From an uncultured Bacilli bacterium (lineage in GTDB: Bacteria; Bacillota_I; Bacilli_A; RF39; UBA660), in assembly GCA_934091055.1 (NCBI GenBank), contig CAKOKN010000008.1, forward strand, positions 1-53,387: a DNA stretch of 53,387 bases, written 5' to 3'. The notes beneath the pieces were generated by a model that worked only from the letters and a program-made list of their open reading frames with translations, did no database searches and was not told the origin of the DNA. This document shows, one piece after another, positions 8,059 to 16,535 of this stretch. Position 1 is the first letter of the stretch. Each line of letters starts with the position of its first letter. The position numbers and the translations under genes were made by a program.

Positions 8059-8960
8059 TGAAATGGTCTTTCACTAGTGTAGGATTAATAGTATTAGGCC
8101 TAGTAGGAATAACAATAATTATGTTATTTCAAAGTATAACTACAAATAATGAAAATGATTACTACCTTCTTAAAGAAGTAACAGAGGCTTCAATGATTGA
8201 TGCAATAGATATGAAATATTATCGTGAAACTGGAGAGTTAAAAATAATGAAAGAAAAATTTGTTGAAAGTTTCACTAGAAGATTTTCAGAATCTACAGTA
8301 TTTGCAAATAGTGATTATACAATAAACTTCTATGATATAATGGAAACTCCACCAAAAGTAACAGTAACTATAGATACTGATATAGGAAAATATACTATAC
8401 ATAGAGATACAAGTGACTATAGAGTAGCTAATACTTTAAGTGCTATATTAGAGTATACAGGAAAAGATACTGAAGGTTCTGGAACAAGTGATAGTTCCTA
8501 TGTAATTAATACTCCATTTAAAAAGAAATCTTATTCTAAATTCTACTATTCAATACCATATAGTGATGAAAATGGCAATTATGTTGTAAATGAGCCACTT
8601 AACATACCTGAAGAGTTAAATCACAACAATATAAATGATGTTAAAATATCAAGTGTAAAAGAATTCGGTGTAGTAGATAATGAAGGAGAACTACTTTATG
8701 CCCTTTTAAATAGAGATATTGATTGGACTAGAAGTAGTGATAAACCTACTAACTTTAATGCTGATAGTAGAAGTATAGATATAAATAACATTCAAAAAGG
8801 TATTACAGTAAACAAAATTAAAGGTAGGGAATGTTCTACTACTGAAGAATGTAATGAATCAAAATATTGGATAGAATGGAATGCAACTGGAAAAGCGGGA
8901 ATTACAGCATTAAAGATAGAAGTAACTTGGAGCTATAATGAATATGAATATTCAGATTAA
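8058..8960 (+). CDS. Pseudopilin-like protein with N-terminal membrane anchor
   Basis: 300 aa. The N-terminus has an uncleaved hydrophobic segment (about residues 6-25, VGLIVLGLVGITIIMLF) followed by an acidic helix running to ~residue 75, then a beta-rich exposed domain with one cysteine pair (GRECSTTEEC). This outline resembles TadE/TadF-type minor pilins or pseudopilins of Tad systems, but I see no diagnostic family motif. It starts at the last base of the preceding stop codon and is followed after 34 bases by cpaB with a strong AAAGGAGGAA site. It likely takes part in pilus assembly at the membrane; confidence in that role is moderate to low. Confidence 0.75.
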   Translation: MKWSFTSVGLIVLGLVGITIIMLFQSITTNNENDYYLLKEVTEASMIDAIDMKYYRETGELKIMKEKFVESFTRRFSESTVFANSDYTINFYDIMETPPKVTVTIDTDIGKYTIHRDTSDYRVANTLSAILEYTGKDTEGSGTSDSSYVINTPFKKKSYSKFYYSIPYSDENGNYVVNEPLNIPEELNHNNINDVKISSVKEFGVVDNEGELLYALLNRDIDWTRSSDKPTNFNADSRSIDINNIQKGITVNKIKGRECSTTEECNESKYWIEWNATGKAGITALKIEVTWSYNEYEYSD

Positions 8961-8994
8961 TAAGAAGTTATTAAAATAAAAAGGAGGAAATATT

Positions 8995-9849
8995 ATGAAT
9001 AATTTAAAAGCTTCTATGAAAAAATTTTTGGGTAACAAAAATACTGTTACCATATTAGGGGTAATATTATGTTTAGTAATATTATATGTTGGTTATAATT
9101 ATCAAATAAATAAGAAAACAGAACTAGTAGCAATACCAGTAGCAAAAGAAACAATTCAACCAAGAACATACATAACAGATGATATGATAGAAATTAGAAA
9201 TGTTCCAATAGAACTATTAAAAACTAGTAACTATTATACTACATCAAAAAATATAGTAGGTAAATATTCAAACTATAATACTATGATAGCTAAAGGAAGT
9301 TTATTCTATACAGATTTAGTAGTAGATGAAAAGAACTTACCAGATTCAGCATTTAAAGATGTACCTGAAGGATATACAGTAATAAATTATCCAGTTACTA
9401 TAGCAAGTACTTATGCTAATTCAATGGCTCCAGGTAGCTATATAAATATTTACTATAAATCATTAAATGATGATGGTGAAGTAATGTTTGGTAAATTTAT
9501 TAGTAATGTAGAAGTATTAGATGTAAAAGATTCTTCAGGAAGACACGTATTTGAAAATAGTGATGAATCTAGAACACCTGCTTATATGTTATTCGCAGTA
9601 CCAGAAGAAACACATTTATTACTAAGAAAAGCATTATACTTAGATGATTATGATGTAGAATTATTACTAATACCAAATACAGAAACAATAACAAAAGATG
9701 ATACAGTAAGAGTAAGTAGTTCACAAATAGAAGAATTCATAAATTCTAAGACAGTATTTGTATCAGTGGATGATTTACCTCAAATAAGTGATAGAGTACA
9801 AGAAGATACAAGTACAGATACAAACAATACAACTAATAATAATCAATAA
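8995..9849 (+). CDS. cpaB: Flp pilus assembly protein CpaB (SAF domain)
   Basis: 284 aa. CpaB/RcpC is an envelope component of Tad pilus machines. One N-terminal membrane segment (~17-36) is followed by the SAF-like domain: IPVAKETIQPRTYITDDMIE (residues ~49-68), then NIVGKYSNYNTMIAKGSLFY, and the RcpC-like region with YINIYYKSLNDDGEVMFGK. A Thr/Asn-rich tail ends the protein. Monoderms have no secretin, so here the protein probably spans the membrane-wall zone. It sits directly before the ATPase gene (24 bases between), the standard order. Confidence 0.88.
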   Translation: MNNLKASMKKFLGNKNTVTILGVILCLVILYVGYNYQINKKTELVAIPVAKETIQPRTYITDDMIEIRNVPIELLKTSNYYTTSKNIVGKYSNYNTMIAKGSLFYTDLVVDEKNLPDSAFKDVPEGYTVINYPVTIASTYANSMAPGSYINIYYKSLNDDGEVMFGKFISNVEVLDVKDSSGRHVFENSDESRTPAYMLFAVPEETHLLLRKALYLDDYDVELLLIPNTETITKDDTVRVSSSQIEEFINSKTVFVSVDDLPQISDRVQEDTSTDTNNTTNNNQ

Positions 9850-9873
9850 TTAAAAGAATAGGAAGGTGCAAGT

Positions 9874-11166
9874 ATGAATGAATTTAGTCAAATAGATTTT
9901 GGGCCACTAAAACAATTTCTAGAAAACGATGATATTACCGATATCTCCTATGACAATGGTGGACAAGTATGGTTAAAATCATTATCACAAGGAGTATTTA
10001 GAGTAGAAAATACAGGAATAGATAATGCCCTTATGGAAAAAATAGCATTCCAATGTGCTAACTCAATGGGAAAATCATTCAATATGGCTAATCCATTTCT
10101 AGATGCTGAGTCAGCAGAATTAAGAATGAACTTCGTACATGATTCTATAGCTAAAAATGGAATAGCAGTATTAATAAGAAAAACACCTGCTAAGATAAGA
10201 TTACAAAAAGATAAAATAATAGCAGAAGATTATATAAGATTAAATATCCACGATTTTCTACTTAAGTGTGTTGAAGGACACTGTAATATTATGGTAAGTG
10301 GAGAAACAGGTAGTGGTAAAACAGAATTTATAAAATACTTAGCAGCACATACTAAAGAAAATGAAAAACTAATAACAATAGAAGATACACTAGAATTACA
10401 TTTAGATAAAATATTTCCTCATAGAGATATAGTAGCTATGAAAACTAACAATATAGCTTCATATTCTGATGTATTAGTAACCTGTATGAGACAAAACCCA
10501 AGATGGATATTACTATCAGAAGTAAGAAGTGCTGAAGCAGTAATGGCTGTTAGAAATTCAATATCATCAGGACATAATATATTATCCACTATACACGCAG
10601 ATAAAGCTGAATCAATACCAAATAGAATGTATAGTCTGTTAGAGACTAATCAAGATATAGGACAATTTCTAACTACTATACATCGTTATGTACAACTAGG
10701 AGTACATATCAAAGGTTACTATAGTCAAAAATATAAAAGATTTCATCGTGAAGTATCAGAAGTAGTAGAGTTCTACGTAACAGAAGATAATAAACCAGAA
10801 TATAAAATACTTTATAAAAAAACACCAGATGGTAAAGAAACAACAGCTAATCCATCTAAATATTTACTTTCATATTTAGAAAGTCAAGGTGTAATAATGC
10901 CAAAAGATATACTAGTAAAAGAAGAGTTTACTGATCCAACTGATACAAATATTAATAATAATATTAATGATAATAAGTTTGTAGTAGATACTAGTAACTA
11001 TGTAAATAATCAAAATACTACTATACCAAATCAAGTAAATACTCCAAATATTAATGTTAATATACCTCCTACACAGAATCAAGTAAACAATATACCAAAT
11101 CCATATGGAGGAGCACCTAGTATACCTAAACCAGTAAATTTAACTAATATAAATAACAATATATAA
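9874..11166 (+). CDS. cpaF: Tad pilus secretion ATPase CpaF/TadA
   Basis: 430 aa hexameric ATPase of the GspE/VirB11 superfamily that powers pilus assembly from the cytoplasmic side. It shows Walker A GETGSGKT (residues ~144-151), the Asp box ITIEDTLEL, Walker B-type ILLSEVRSAEAV and the His box STIHADKAESIPNRM. The N-terminal domain has the CpaF-like opening ITDISYDNGGQVWLK. The core is followed by a ~90-residue Asn/Pro/Thr-rich tail (from about residue 340) that is not part of the family fold and is probably disordered. The gene lies between cpaB and the tadB-like gene. Confidence 0.95.
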   Translation: MNEFSQIDFGPLKQFLENDDITDISYDNGGQVWLKSLSQGVFRVENTGIDNALMEKIAFQCANSMGKSFNMANPFLDAESAELRMNFVHDSIAKNGIAVLIRKTPAKIRLQKDKIIAEDYIRLNIHDFLLKCVEGHCNIMVSGETGSGKTEFIKYLAAHTKENEKLITIEDTLELHLDKIFPHRDIVAMKTNNIASYSDVLVTCMRQNPRWILLSEVRSAEAVMAVRNSISSGHNILSTIHADKAESIPNRMYSLLETNQDIGQFLTTIHRYVQLGVHIKGYYSQKYKRFHREVSEVVEFYVTEDNKPEYKILYKKTPDGKETTANPSKYLLSYLESQGVIMPKDILVKEEFTDPTDTNINNNINDNKFVVDTSNYVNNQNTTIPNQVNTPNINVNIPPTQNQVNNIPNPYGGAPSIPKPVNLTNINNNI

Positions 11167-11180
11167 AGGTAGGTGATATA

Positions 11181-12074
11181 ATGGAAATAGTTTTAATAGG
11201 AATAATTATATTATTTATAGTATCATATAGAACTAAAAGAGGAGAATCAGTATATAAATTTATATCTTCCCAAGCTGTAAATACATATAAGAAAATAGAA
11301 CCATATTCTTTTAAAGTAATGCGAGAAAAAGTAAAAGAATTAGGATTAGAATATAGTCCAAGACAATACTTATTTCAATTCTTAGCTTTTGCAGGACTAG
11401 CAGGAGGAATAAGTTATTTATACTTCTACAATATAATAATATCATTAGTTTATATAATAGCAGCAGTATCTTGTATACCATATATTACTTACCTTAGATG
11501 TAAAAGACAATATAGTGAATATATATTTGAACAAGTACAAGTATATTGTACTAATACCATAATGGAATTTGCTACTACTCAAGCTTTTGTAAAATCATTA
11601 GAAGGAGTAGTAGAGTCTGGAATACTAGAAGAACCTTTATTATCAGATGTAAAAACAATGATAGCTTTATCATATGAAAATGGAGATGTAAATGATTCTA
11701 TAAAATATATGGATACTAAATATCCTTACTATATGGTAAAGAATATGCATCAATTATTCTTACAAGTAACAAAAGAAGGTGCTAAAGATACTTCTGAAAC
11801 ATTTGAAAATATGTTATCAGATATAGATTCTTTAGTAGAAGGTGTTTATAGAGATAGAACAGATAGAGCAAACTTCCATAAACAATTTTTAACATTTGGA
11901 GTAGCACTGTATGGAATGGTAGCTTTAATACAAATATTAATAGGCCAAGAAACCTATATATCGATGATAGATAATATATATATTAGAATATTAATACACG
12001 CTATAGTATTAGTAAATAGTTATTTTCTTTTCTCAGGAGAAAAATATTATAACGAGAATGTAGGTGCTGAATAA
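11181..12074 (+). CDS. tadB: Tad pilus inner-membrane platform protein TadB-like
   Basis: 297 aa with membrane segments near residues 3-14, 70-105 (two), ~240-256 and ~270-285. A cytoplasmic region carries the type II secretion F-domain pattern (the helices around QVQVYCTNTIMEFATTQAFVK and the segment ending TSETFENMLSDID). TadB and TadC form the membrane platform above the CpaF ATPase. The gene follows cpaF with AAAGGTAGGTGAT as binding site and shares one base with the next gene, so the two platform proteins are made together. TadB versus TadC is assigned by order. Confidence 0.82.
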   Translation: MEIVLIGIIILFIVSYRTKRGESVYKFISSQAVNTYKKIEPYSFKVMREKVKELGLEYSPRQYLFQFLAFAGLAGGISYLYFYNIIISLVYIIAAVSCIPYITYLRCKRQYSEYIFEQVQVYCTNTIMEFATTQAFVKSLEGVVESGILEEPLLSDVKTMIALSYENGDVNDSIKYMDTKYPYYMVKNMHQLFLQVTKEGAKDTSETFENMLSDIDSLVEGVYRDRTDRANFHKQFLTFGVALYGMVALIQILIGQETYISMIDNIYIRILIHAIVLVNSYFLFSGEKYYNENVGAE

Positions 12075-12865
12075 TGTATATAGAAATGTTAATGATCGCT
12101 ATAATAGTAATATATATATTTATAGTTAATGGTAAAATAGCAAAACAAGGTTTATTTAAAGATAATAATAAATTATGTAATCTATTAAAAGAAAAAGATT
12201 ATGATTTTCTATTAATAGCTAAATATGGTGATAGAGTATATAATCCTAATGAAGTTTTTATGAAAAGAGTAAGAAATGGTGTAATAGTAACATTTGCTTT
12301 AGTATTCTTATTCTTATCACAAATGAGTTATTTAACAGTAATAGCTGCTGTTGTAGTAGGATATTTAGTATATAAACAACCTTATACAGCATTAAGAAGT
12401 TGGTATAAAAAACATCTAAATTATATAGATTCATTATTACCATATTACTTAAAAGGATTAGAAGTACTAGTACATCACTATACAGTACCAGTAGCATTAG
12501 CAAGAAGTATAGATGATGCACCAGAAGTATTTAAACCAGGATTAAAAAGATTAGTAGAAAAAATAGAAGCAGGAGATTCTTCAATAGATCCATATATGGA
12601 TTTTGCTAAAGAATATCCAGTAAGAGATTCTATGAGAATGATGAGATTACTATATAGATTAGGTTTAGGAGAACAAGAAAAGAAACATCAACAATTAGTA
12701 GCCTTTTCTAAATCAGTATCATCTCTTCAAGAAAAAGCAAGAGAAATGAAATATCAAGCAAGGTTAAACACTATGGAAAGAAAAACTATGATTATGATGT
12801 GTGTAACAGGTTTTGGTTCTCTTGGATTATTATTGATTTCAATCTTTATGATAATGAGTTTCTAA
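12074..12865 (+). CDS. tadC: Tad pilus inner-membrane platform protein TadC-like
   Basis: 263 aa. Membrane segments lie at ~3-18, ~70-98 (two close helices) and ~240-262, with a cytoplasmic F-domain between (SLLPYYLKGLEVLVHHYTVP.. and MRMMRLLYRLGLGEQEKK). This is the second platform subunit beside TadB. It starts on the last base of the tadB stop codon. A 59-base gap with AAAGGTGAG separates it from the pilin gene, the normal place for the major pilin. Confidence 0.82.
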   Translation: MYIEMLMIAIIVIYIFIVNGKIAKQGLFKDNNKLCNLLKEKDYDFLLIAKYGDRVYNPNEVFMKRVRNGVIVTFALVFLFLSQMSYLTVIAAVVVGYLVYKQPYTALRSWYKKHLNYIDSLLPYYLKGLEVLVHHYTVPVALARSIDDAPEVFKPGLKRLVEKIEAGDSSIDPYMDFAKEYPVRDSMRMMRLLYRLGLGEQEKKHQQLVAFSKSVSSLQEKAREMKYQARLNTMERKTMIMMCVTGFGSLGLLLISIFMIMSF

Positions 12866-12924
12866 AGATTTGAAATATATAAAAAAGAATAAAAAAAGTA
12901 ATATATGAAAGAAGGTGAGAAATA

Positions 12925-13113
12925 ATGAAAGAAGCAACAGGTGAAGTATCAATGACTGTAATAGTTATCGTAGCAGTAGCAGTAATCGGTGGTATTTTAG
13001 CAGCAATGTGGCCTAGAATTTCTACTTGGATTAATAATTCATTTGGTGGTGGTGCTAATGCAACTTGTCCAACTGGACAAACTTGGGATGAGACAACAGG
13101 AAGATGTAAATAA
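12925..13113 (+). CDS. Flp-type pilin, likely major subunit
   Basis: 62 aa: MKEATGEVSMT, then a 19-residue apolar helix (VIVIVAVAVIGGILAAMWP), then a short exposed part ending CPTGQTWDETTGRC-K. Size, position between tadC and a TadE-like gene, and the Gly at position 6 before the helix all fit a Flp/Tad pilin processed after that Gly. Unlike classical Flp pilins there is no Glu at +5 of the mature form; a Glu sits at +1. The two C-terminal cysteines could form a small exposed disulfide loop. The binding site GAAGGTGAG is strong. No prepilin peptidase is in the window. Confidence 0.8.
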   Translation: MKEATGEVSMTVIVIVAVAVIGGILAAMWPRISTWINNSFGGGANATCPTGQTWDETTGRCK

Positions 13114-13142
13114 TTTAAGAATATTAAAGTAGGTGATATAAA

Positions 13143-13592
13143 ATGAGAGAAGCATTTGGTGGAGCTTTTACGATAAAGTTAATGTTAATATTTTTAGCTA
13201 TATATATAGCTTTTGTAGCAGTTGCATTAAACTATGCAAAAGCATTTAGAGTTAAAAATAAATTAATTGATATCATAGAGCAAAGTGAAGGAATAGATAA
13301 TTATGATAATATTAAAGAAGGAACTGTAATAGGAGATATTAATACATATCTAAATAGTGTAAGTTACTATGTAAATTTATCTAATATAAAAAATAATAAT
13401 GCTGATGCAACATTACACTGTTATGATAGAGGATACTGTATAGAAGAATTTACAGGTCCAACAGATGATGGCGTTAGTAGTAAATATTATAAAGTAACAA
13501 CATATATAAATATTAACTTCCCCTTCTTTAAATTAAACTTTAATATTCCAATAACAGGCGAAACTCGTAAAATAGAAAGGATAAATAGATAA
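13143..13592 (+). CDS. TadE-like minor pilin
   Basis: 149 aa. The N-terminus MREAFGGAFTIKLM is strikingly like that of the pilin just upstream (M-basic-E-A-x-G), suggesting the same processing. A hydrophobic segment (~13-32) is followed by an amphipathic helix (NYAKAFRVKNKLIDIIEQ), as in TadE/TadF pseudopilins, and a C-terminal beta region with a close cysteine pair (LHCYDRGYCIEEF). It is preceded by AGTAGGTGAT and shares one base with the following TadZ-like gene. Role: minor pilin or assembly factor of the Tad-like pilus. Confidence 0.78.
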   Translation: MREAFGGAFTIKLMLIFLAIYIAFVAVALNYAKAFRVKNKLIDIIEQSEGIDNYDNIKEGTVIGDINTYLNSVSYYVNLSNIKNNNADATLHCYDRGYCIEEFTGPTDDGVSSKYYKVTTYININFPFFKLNFNIPITGETRKIERINR

Positions 13593-14605
13593 TGGATACA
13601 GTAATATCAAACAAATATAGTGATGTACTTAGTAATTTAGATATAGAAGTATCAAAGAAATTAGAAGGAGAATACACAGTAGATGAAATAATATCTACCT
13701 TTAAAAATTACTTCTTTAATAAAATGTTTTTAGATATAACTGCTATTGAAGATTACAAAGATATAACTAATTTACAAAAATTATCAATGGCACTTAATAT
13801 GGATAAAGTAATATTACTTTTAGATAAAAATGATCCAATAAGTGATTCAAACAAGTTCTTATCAAAATTAGTTAGTATAGGTATATATAATTTCACCAAA
13901 GATAAAGATAGTCTAATGTATTTATATAATAATCCTAATATCTATAGAGATGTAGCATATCTTCAAACAATAGATAATAAAGAAGAAAATACAGAGAATA
14001 ATACCAATGAATTCTCTCATACTAACACCAATAAAAAAGTAATAGGAGTTAAAAATGTAACAGATTCTGCAGGAGCAACTACATTAATATACTTATTAAA
14101 AAAAGTATTAAGTGACTACTATAGTGTAAAAGCAATAGAAGTAGAAACAAGGGATCTAATATATTTTAAAGATAAAGATTTATTATCAATAAAAGATGAT
14201 GAATTACAAAATACAATAGATAGATATGATAGCATAGATATATTTCTAGTAGATTTAACTAAATCAAAAAAAGAATATTTATGTACTGATGTATTGTATT
14301 TAATAGAACCTAGTACTATTAAATTAAATAAATTAGTATTAATTAATCCTAATATATTTAAAGAGTTACAAGGTAAAAAGATAGTACTAAATAAAAGTTT
14401 GTTACAAGATAACGATATAGCAGACTTTGAAGTAGAATCAAATAATAAAGTATATTATAATATACCTCCTCTTAATGATAAGAAGGATGTAAGTAATAAC
14501 TTATTACCATTATTAGAAAAAATGGGATTAGTTAAAGAAGCAAGTACTGAAGAAGATACTACTACAAAGAAAAGTATATTTGATATATTTAAAAGAAATA
14601 AATAG
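13592..14605 (+). CDS. TadZ/CpaE-like protein with degenerate P-loop
   Basis: 337 aa. Residues ~1-130 form a receiver-like or unknown N-terminal domain; residues ~147-310 look like a MinD/ParA-type domain beginning VIGVKNVTDSAGATTLIYLL. The GAGATTL form replaces the canonical GGVGKTT, as in other TadZ/CpaE proteins of Firmicutes, so nucleotide hydrolysis may be weak or absent. Later segments IDIFLVDLTKS and KLVLINPNIF fit the Walker B and following strands. TadZ proteins position the pilus machine at the cell surface. It is the last gene of the operon; its stop lies in a 13-bp hairpin. The assignment relies on context as much as on sequence. Confidence 0.72.
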   Translation: MDTVISNKYSDVLSNLDIEVSKKLEGEYTVDEIISTFKNYFFNKMFLDITAIEDYKDITNLQKLSMALNMDKVILLLDKNDPISDSNKFLSKLVSIGIYNFTKDKDSLMYLYNNPNIYRDVAYLQTIDNKEENTENNTNEFSHTNTNKKVIGVKNVTDSAGATTLIYLLKKVLSDYYSVKAIEVETRDLIYFKDKDLLSIKDDELQNTIDRYDSIDIFLVDLTKSKKEYLCTDVLYLIEPSTIKLNKLVLINPNIFKELQGKKIVLNKSLLQDNDIADFEVESNNKVYYNIPPLNDKKDVSNNLLPLLEKMGLVKEASTEEDTTTKKSIFDIFKRNK

Positions 14606-14640
14606 TCTAGTTATAATAGTTGTATTTTAACTAGACTATT
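14601..14640 (+). terminator. Hairpin at the end of the Tad-like operon
   Basis: Perfect 13-bp stem (14601-14613 with 14628-14640) with a 14-base loop, followed by only a short T run and immediately by the next ribosome binding site. It may terminate partially or protect the 3' end, allowing some read-through into the protease gene. Confidence 0.5.
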
Positions 14641-14658
14641 TTAATGAAGGAGAAATTT

Positions 14659-15708
14659 ATGGATGTAACAGAAATAGTAAAAAGTATTGTACCAAATTTA
14701 ATAGGTTACTGCTATATAATAGCGGGTAGTATTATATTCACTAATTATAAAGCAATGTCAAATAAATATAAATTAGTTAAAGATAATAAACTATCTGAAA
14801 GTAAAGTTATTTTTGAATCAGAAGCATTACAAGCTACTAGAAGTATAAGAAGTAGTAATCTATCTAAAGAAATTAAAGATATAATAGAAAAAATACCAAT
14901 TAAGTTAAGTAGTGAAGTATCTAGTGATAGTCTAAATATAATAAAAAGAAATCTAAGTTCCTTAAAAGATACTACTGGAGTAATAAATAGTATATCATTA
15001 ACATTACATTCAGGAGGAGGAGAATATCATCCATTACTTCATAGTATTTCATTAAATAAATATGCTTCATTAGCATTAAGTAAAAATATAGGGCTAGAAC
15101 AAGAACAAATAATTAAAATTATTCTAAGTCACGAATTAATGCACGCAGCATCAAGTTATAAAGAAGATAATAAAATAGCTGCTGGATTTCATCAGCGTTA
15201 TATAATAAATATGGGAAATAATAAAGATTATTCCATAGGAGTAGGAATAAATGAAGGATATACAGATCTAATATCAAAAAGATATCTTGTAGAAGATTAT
15301 GGTACAGATAGAATAGGTTATTATTATGAAGAAAAAATAGCAGAATTAACAGAATTAATAGTAGGTAAAGATAAAATGATAAACTTATATTTTCAAGCTA
15401 ATCTAAAAGGTTTAGTAGAAGAGTTATCTAAATATAGTTCATTAGAGGAAGCAAAAGAATTTATAGTGGCATTAGATACTATTCTAAATACTAAAAGAAA
15501 TAAGTTTATAATAGAAAAAGATGATGTAATAATTACATTAATGAATAAAGTAAATACTTATTTATATAAAGCATTTAATAATAAAACTAATATTGATCCT
15601 AACTATAAAAATATAGATAATTATTTAAAAGATAGTGATAAGTTCTTAGAAGTATTTACTGCTATTGAAGAAGATTCAAAACCAGAAAAAAGAAATATAC
15701 GTAGTTAG
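14659..15708 (+). CDS. Membrane-anchored zinc metalloprotease, thermolysin-like motifs
   Basis: 349 aa. An N-terminal hydrophobic segment (about residues 6-26) precedes a domain with the zinc motif HELMH (near residues 158-162, ILSHELMHAASSYK) and, ~45 residues later, GINEGYTDLISKRY. The E-x-x-x-D of the second motif matches the gluzincin arrangement, in which that Glu is the third zinc ligand. Orientation across the membrane cannot be decided. ATG 14659 is chosen because AAGGAG (14648-14653) precedes it; the ATG at 14644 has no site. Position between the pilus operon and the secretion system suggests processing of exported or wall proteins, an inference. Confidence 0.78.
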   Translation: MDVTEIVKSIVPNLIGYCYIIAGSIIFTNYKAMSNKYKLVKDNKLSESKVIFESEALQATRSIRSSNLSKEIKDIIEKIPIKLSSEVSSDSLNIIKRNLSSLKDTTGVINSISLTLHSGGGEYHPLLHSISLNKYASLALSKNIGLEQEQIIKIILSHELMHAASSYKEDNKIAAGFHQRYIINMGNNKDYSIGVGINEGYTDLISKRYLVEDYGTDRIGYYYEEKIAELTELIVGKDKMINLYFQANLKGLVEELSKYSSLEEAKEFIVALDTILNTKRNKFIIEKDDVIITLMNKVNTYLYKAFNNKTNIDPNYKNIDNYLKDSDKFLEVFTAIEEDSKPEKRNIRS

Positions 15709-15786
15709 TTGTTATTAAAAGTAGAGAAAAAATTGAATTATAATATATTTTTTTTACAATTTTAAACATTTTTTCTTCATATATAG

Positions 15787-15815
15787 TTGATATTTCTTAA
15801 AAGTTGTAGTATTAT
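15787..15815 (+). promoter_or_regulatory. Promoter of the intergenic RNA
   Basis: TTGATA (15787-15792), 17-bp spacer, TATTAT (15810-15815), with a consensus TATAAT overlapping at 15813-15818. Start predicted near 15822-15825. Confidence 0.55.
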
Positions 15816-15819
15816 AATA

Positions 15820-15977
15820 CTCGATGAAGGGGAATTAAATTCCTGTCACCGAAATTCAATTATGAATGGATTATTCATCTGTCATTTATAATTTGATTTA
15901 TTATCTATTTTAATAATTTAAAATAGATAATGATTAAGCATACTTTAGTGATTTTCTGAAGTGTGCTTTTTATTTTA
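15820..15977 (+). ncRNA. Free-standing structured small RNA, family not recognised
   Basis: This non-coding stretch lies between the protease and the T4SS operon. It has a promoter, four potential hairpins and a terminator. The hairpins are GGAAT/ATTCC (~15831-15843), ATGAAT/ATTCAT (~15862-15878, flanked by AAATT/AATTT), a perfect 13-bp stem (15900-15912 with 15919-15931), and the terminator stem (15936-15945 with 15959-15968) followed by a T-rich run. The first two hairpins are each followed by the same CTGTCA hexamer. The T4SS promoter lies downstream of the terminator, so this looks like a separate ~155-nt RNA. It does not match riboswitch or housekeeping RNA motifs I know. Confidence 0.5.
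15936..15977 (+). terminator. Terminator of the intergenic RNA
   Basis: Stem AAGCATACTT/AAGTGTGCTT (10 bp with one G-T pair) followed by TTTATTTTAT. Confidence 0.7.
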
Positions 15978-16019
15978 TCTTACGTATTGTATAATATTAA
16001 AAAATAGATTTTAAAACAA

Positions 16020-16048
16020 TTGACTTTTAAAGGTTTTTAGTGTAATAT
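16020..16048 (+). promoter_or_regulatory. Promoter of the T4SS operon
   Basis: TTGACT (16020-16025), 17-bp spacer, TAATAT (16043-16048); followed by AAAGGAGGAG before the ATG at 16078. Confidence 0.6.
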
Positions 16049-16077
16049 ATAAGTATAGTTAAAGGAGGAGAGTTTAT

Positions 16078-16419
16078 ATGTTTAGTCCAGAATTTCTAGT
16101 AGCAAATGCGTGTACAGAATTAGGTCCTATTTTAGGAATAGTTAATTTTATTGTAAATTTAATAATGATCGGAGTTCCTATAGCATTAATTATATATGGA
16201 ATGATAGACCTAGGAAAGGCTGTTATATCTAGTAAAGAGGATGAGGTTAAAAAAGCTACTAAATTATTCTTTAAAAGATTTTTATATGCTGTTGGAGTTT
16301 TCGCAGTAGTTTGGATTGTACAAACTGTGTTTAGTATAGTTGCAAAATCTACAGGCGACACTATAAATCCTGATCAAGCAGGTTGGCTTGACTGTTGGAA
16401 TGAAATCAGAAAAAAATAA
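16078..16419 (+). CDS. Two-TM pilin-like protein of the T4SS (VirB2-like candidate)
   Basis: 113 aa. Two membrane segments (~19-40 and ~70-95) flank a charged turn, LGKAVISSKEDEVKKATKLF. Size, two helices, location as first gene of the system and short C-terminal tail fit a VirB2/TrbC-type pilin or channel subunit. The same module occurs at the C-terminus of the next protein (V-P-I-x-L-I..G-x-I-D..A-V..S..D..K-x-A..F..R). There is no clear cleaved signal. The gene has its own promoter, a very strong binding site and a terminator (16441-16472), so it may be made in larger amounts than the other subunits. Family assignment is tentative. Confidence 0.7.
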   Translation: MFSPEFLVANACTELGPILGIVNFIVNLIMIGVPIALIIYGMIDLGKAVISSKEDEVKKATKLFFKRFLYAVGVFAVVWIVQTVFSIVAKSTGDTINPDQAGWLDCWNEIRKK

Positions 16420-16440
16420 TTAATATAGCAACAAAAAAAT

Positions 16441-16472
16441 AAAAGAAATCTATAAAAAAGATTTCTTTTTTA
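16441..16472 (+). terminator. Terminator after the first T4SS gene
   Basis: AAAAGAAATCT/AGATTTCTTTT perfect 11-bp stem (16441-16451 with 16459-16469) and T run, 21 bases after the stop. Confidence 0.7.
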
Positions 16473-16481
16473 ATTCTTCTA

Positions 16482-16490
16482 TGATATAAT
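16482..16490 (+). promoter_or_regulatory. Extended -10 promoter of the main T4SS operon
   Basis: TGATATAAT directly after the terminator and 46 bases before the ATG at 16536; no good -35. Confidence 0.45.
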
Positions 16491-16535
16491 TTAAATGTGA
16501 TAAATTATCTTTTTGAAAAAGTTGGAGTGATATAT

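Noticed and set aside
15820..15977. Intergenic RNA as a riboswitch for the T4SS operon
   Set aside because: A strong terminator followed by a separate promoter precedes the T4SS genes, and no known aptamer consensus was recognised, so a cis leader is less likely than a separate RNA.
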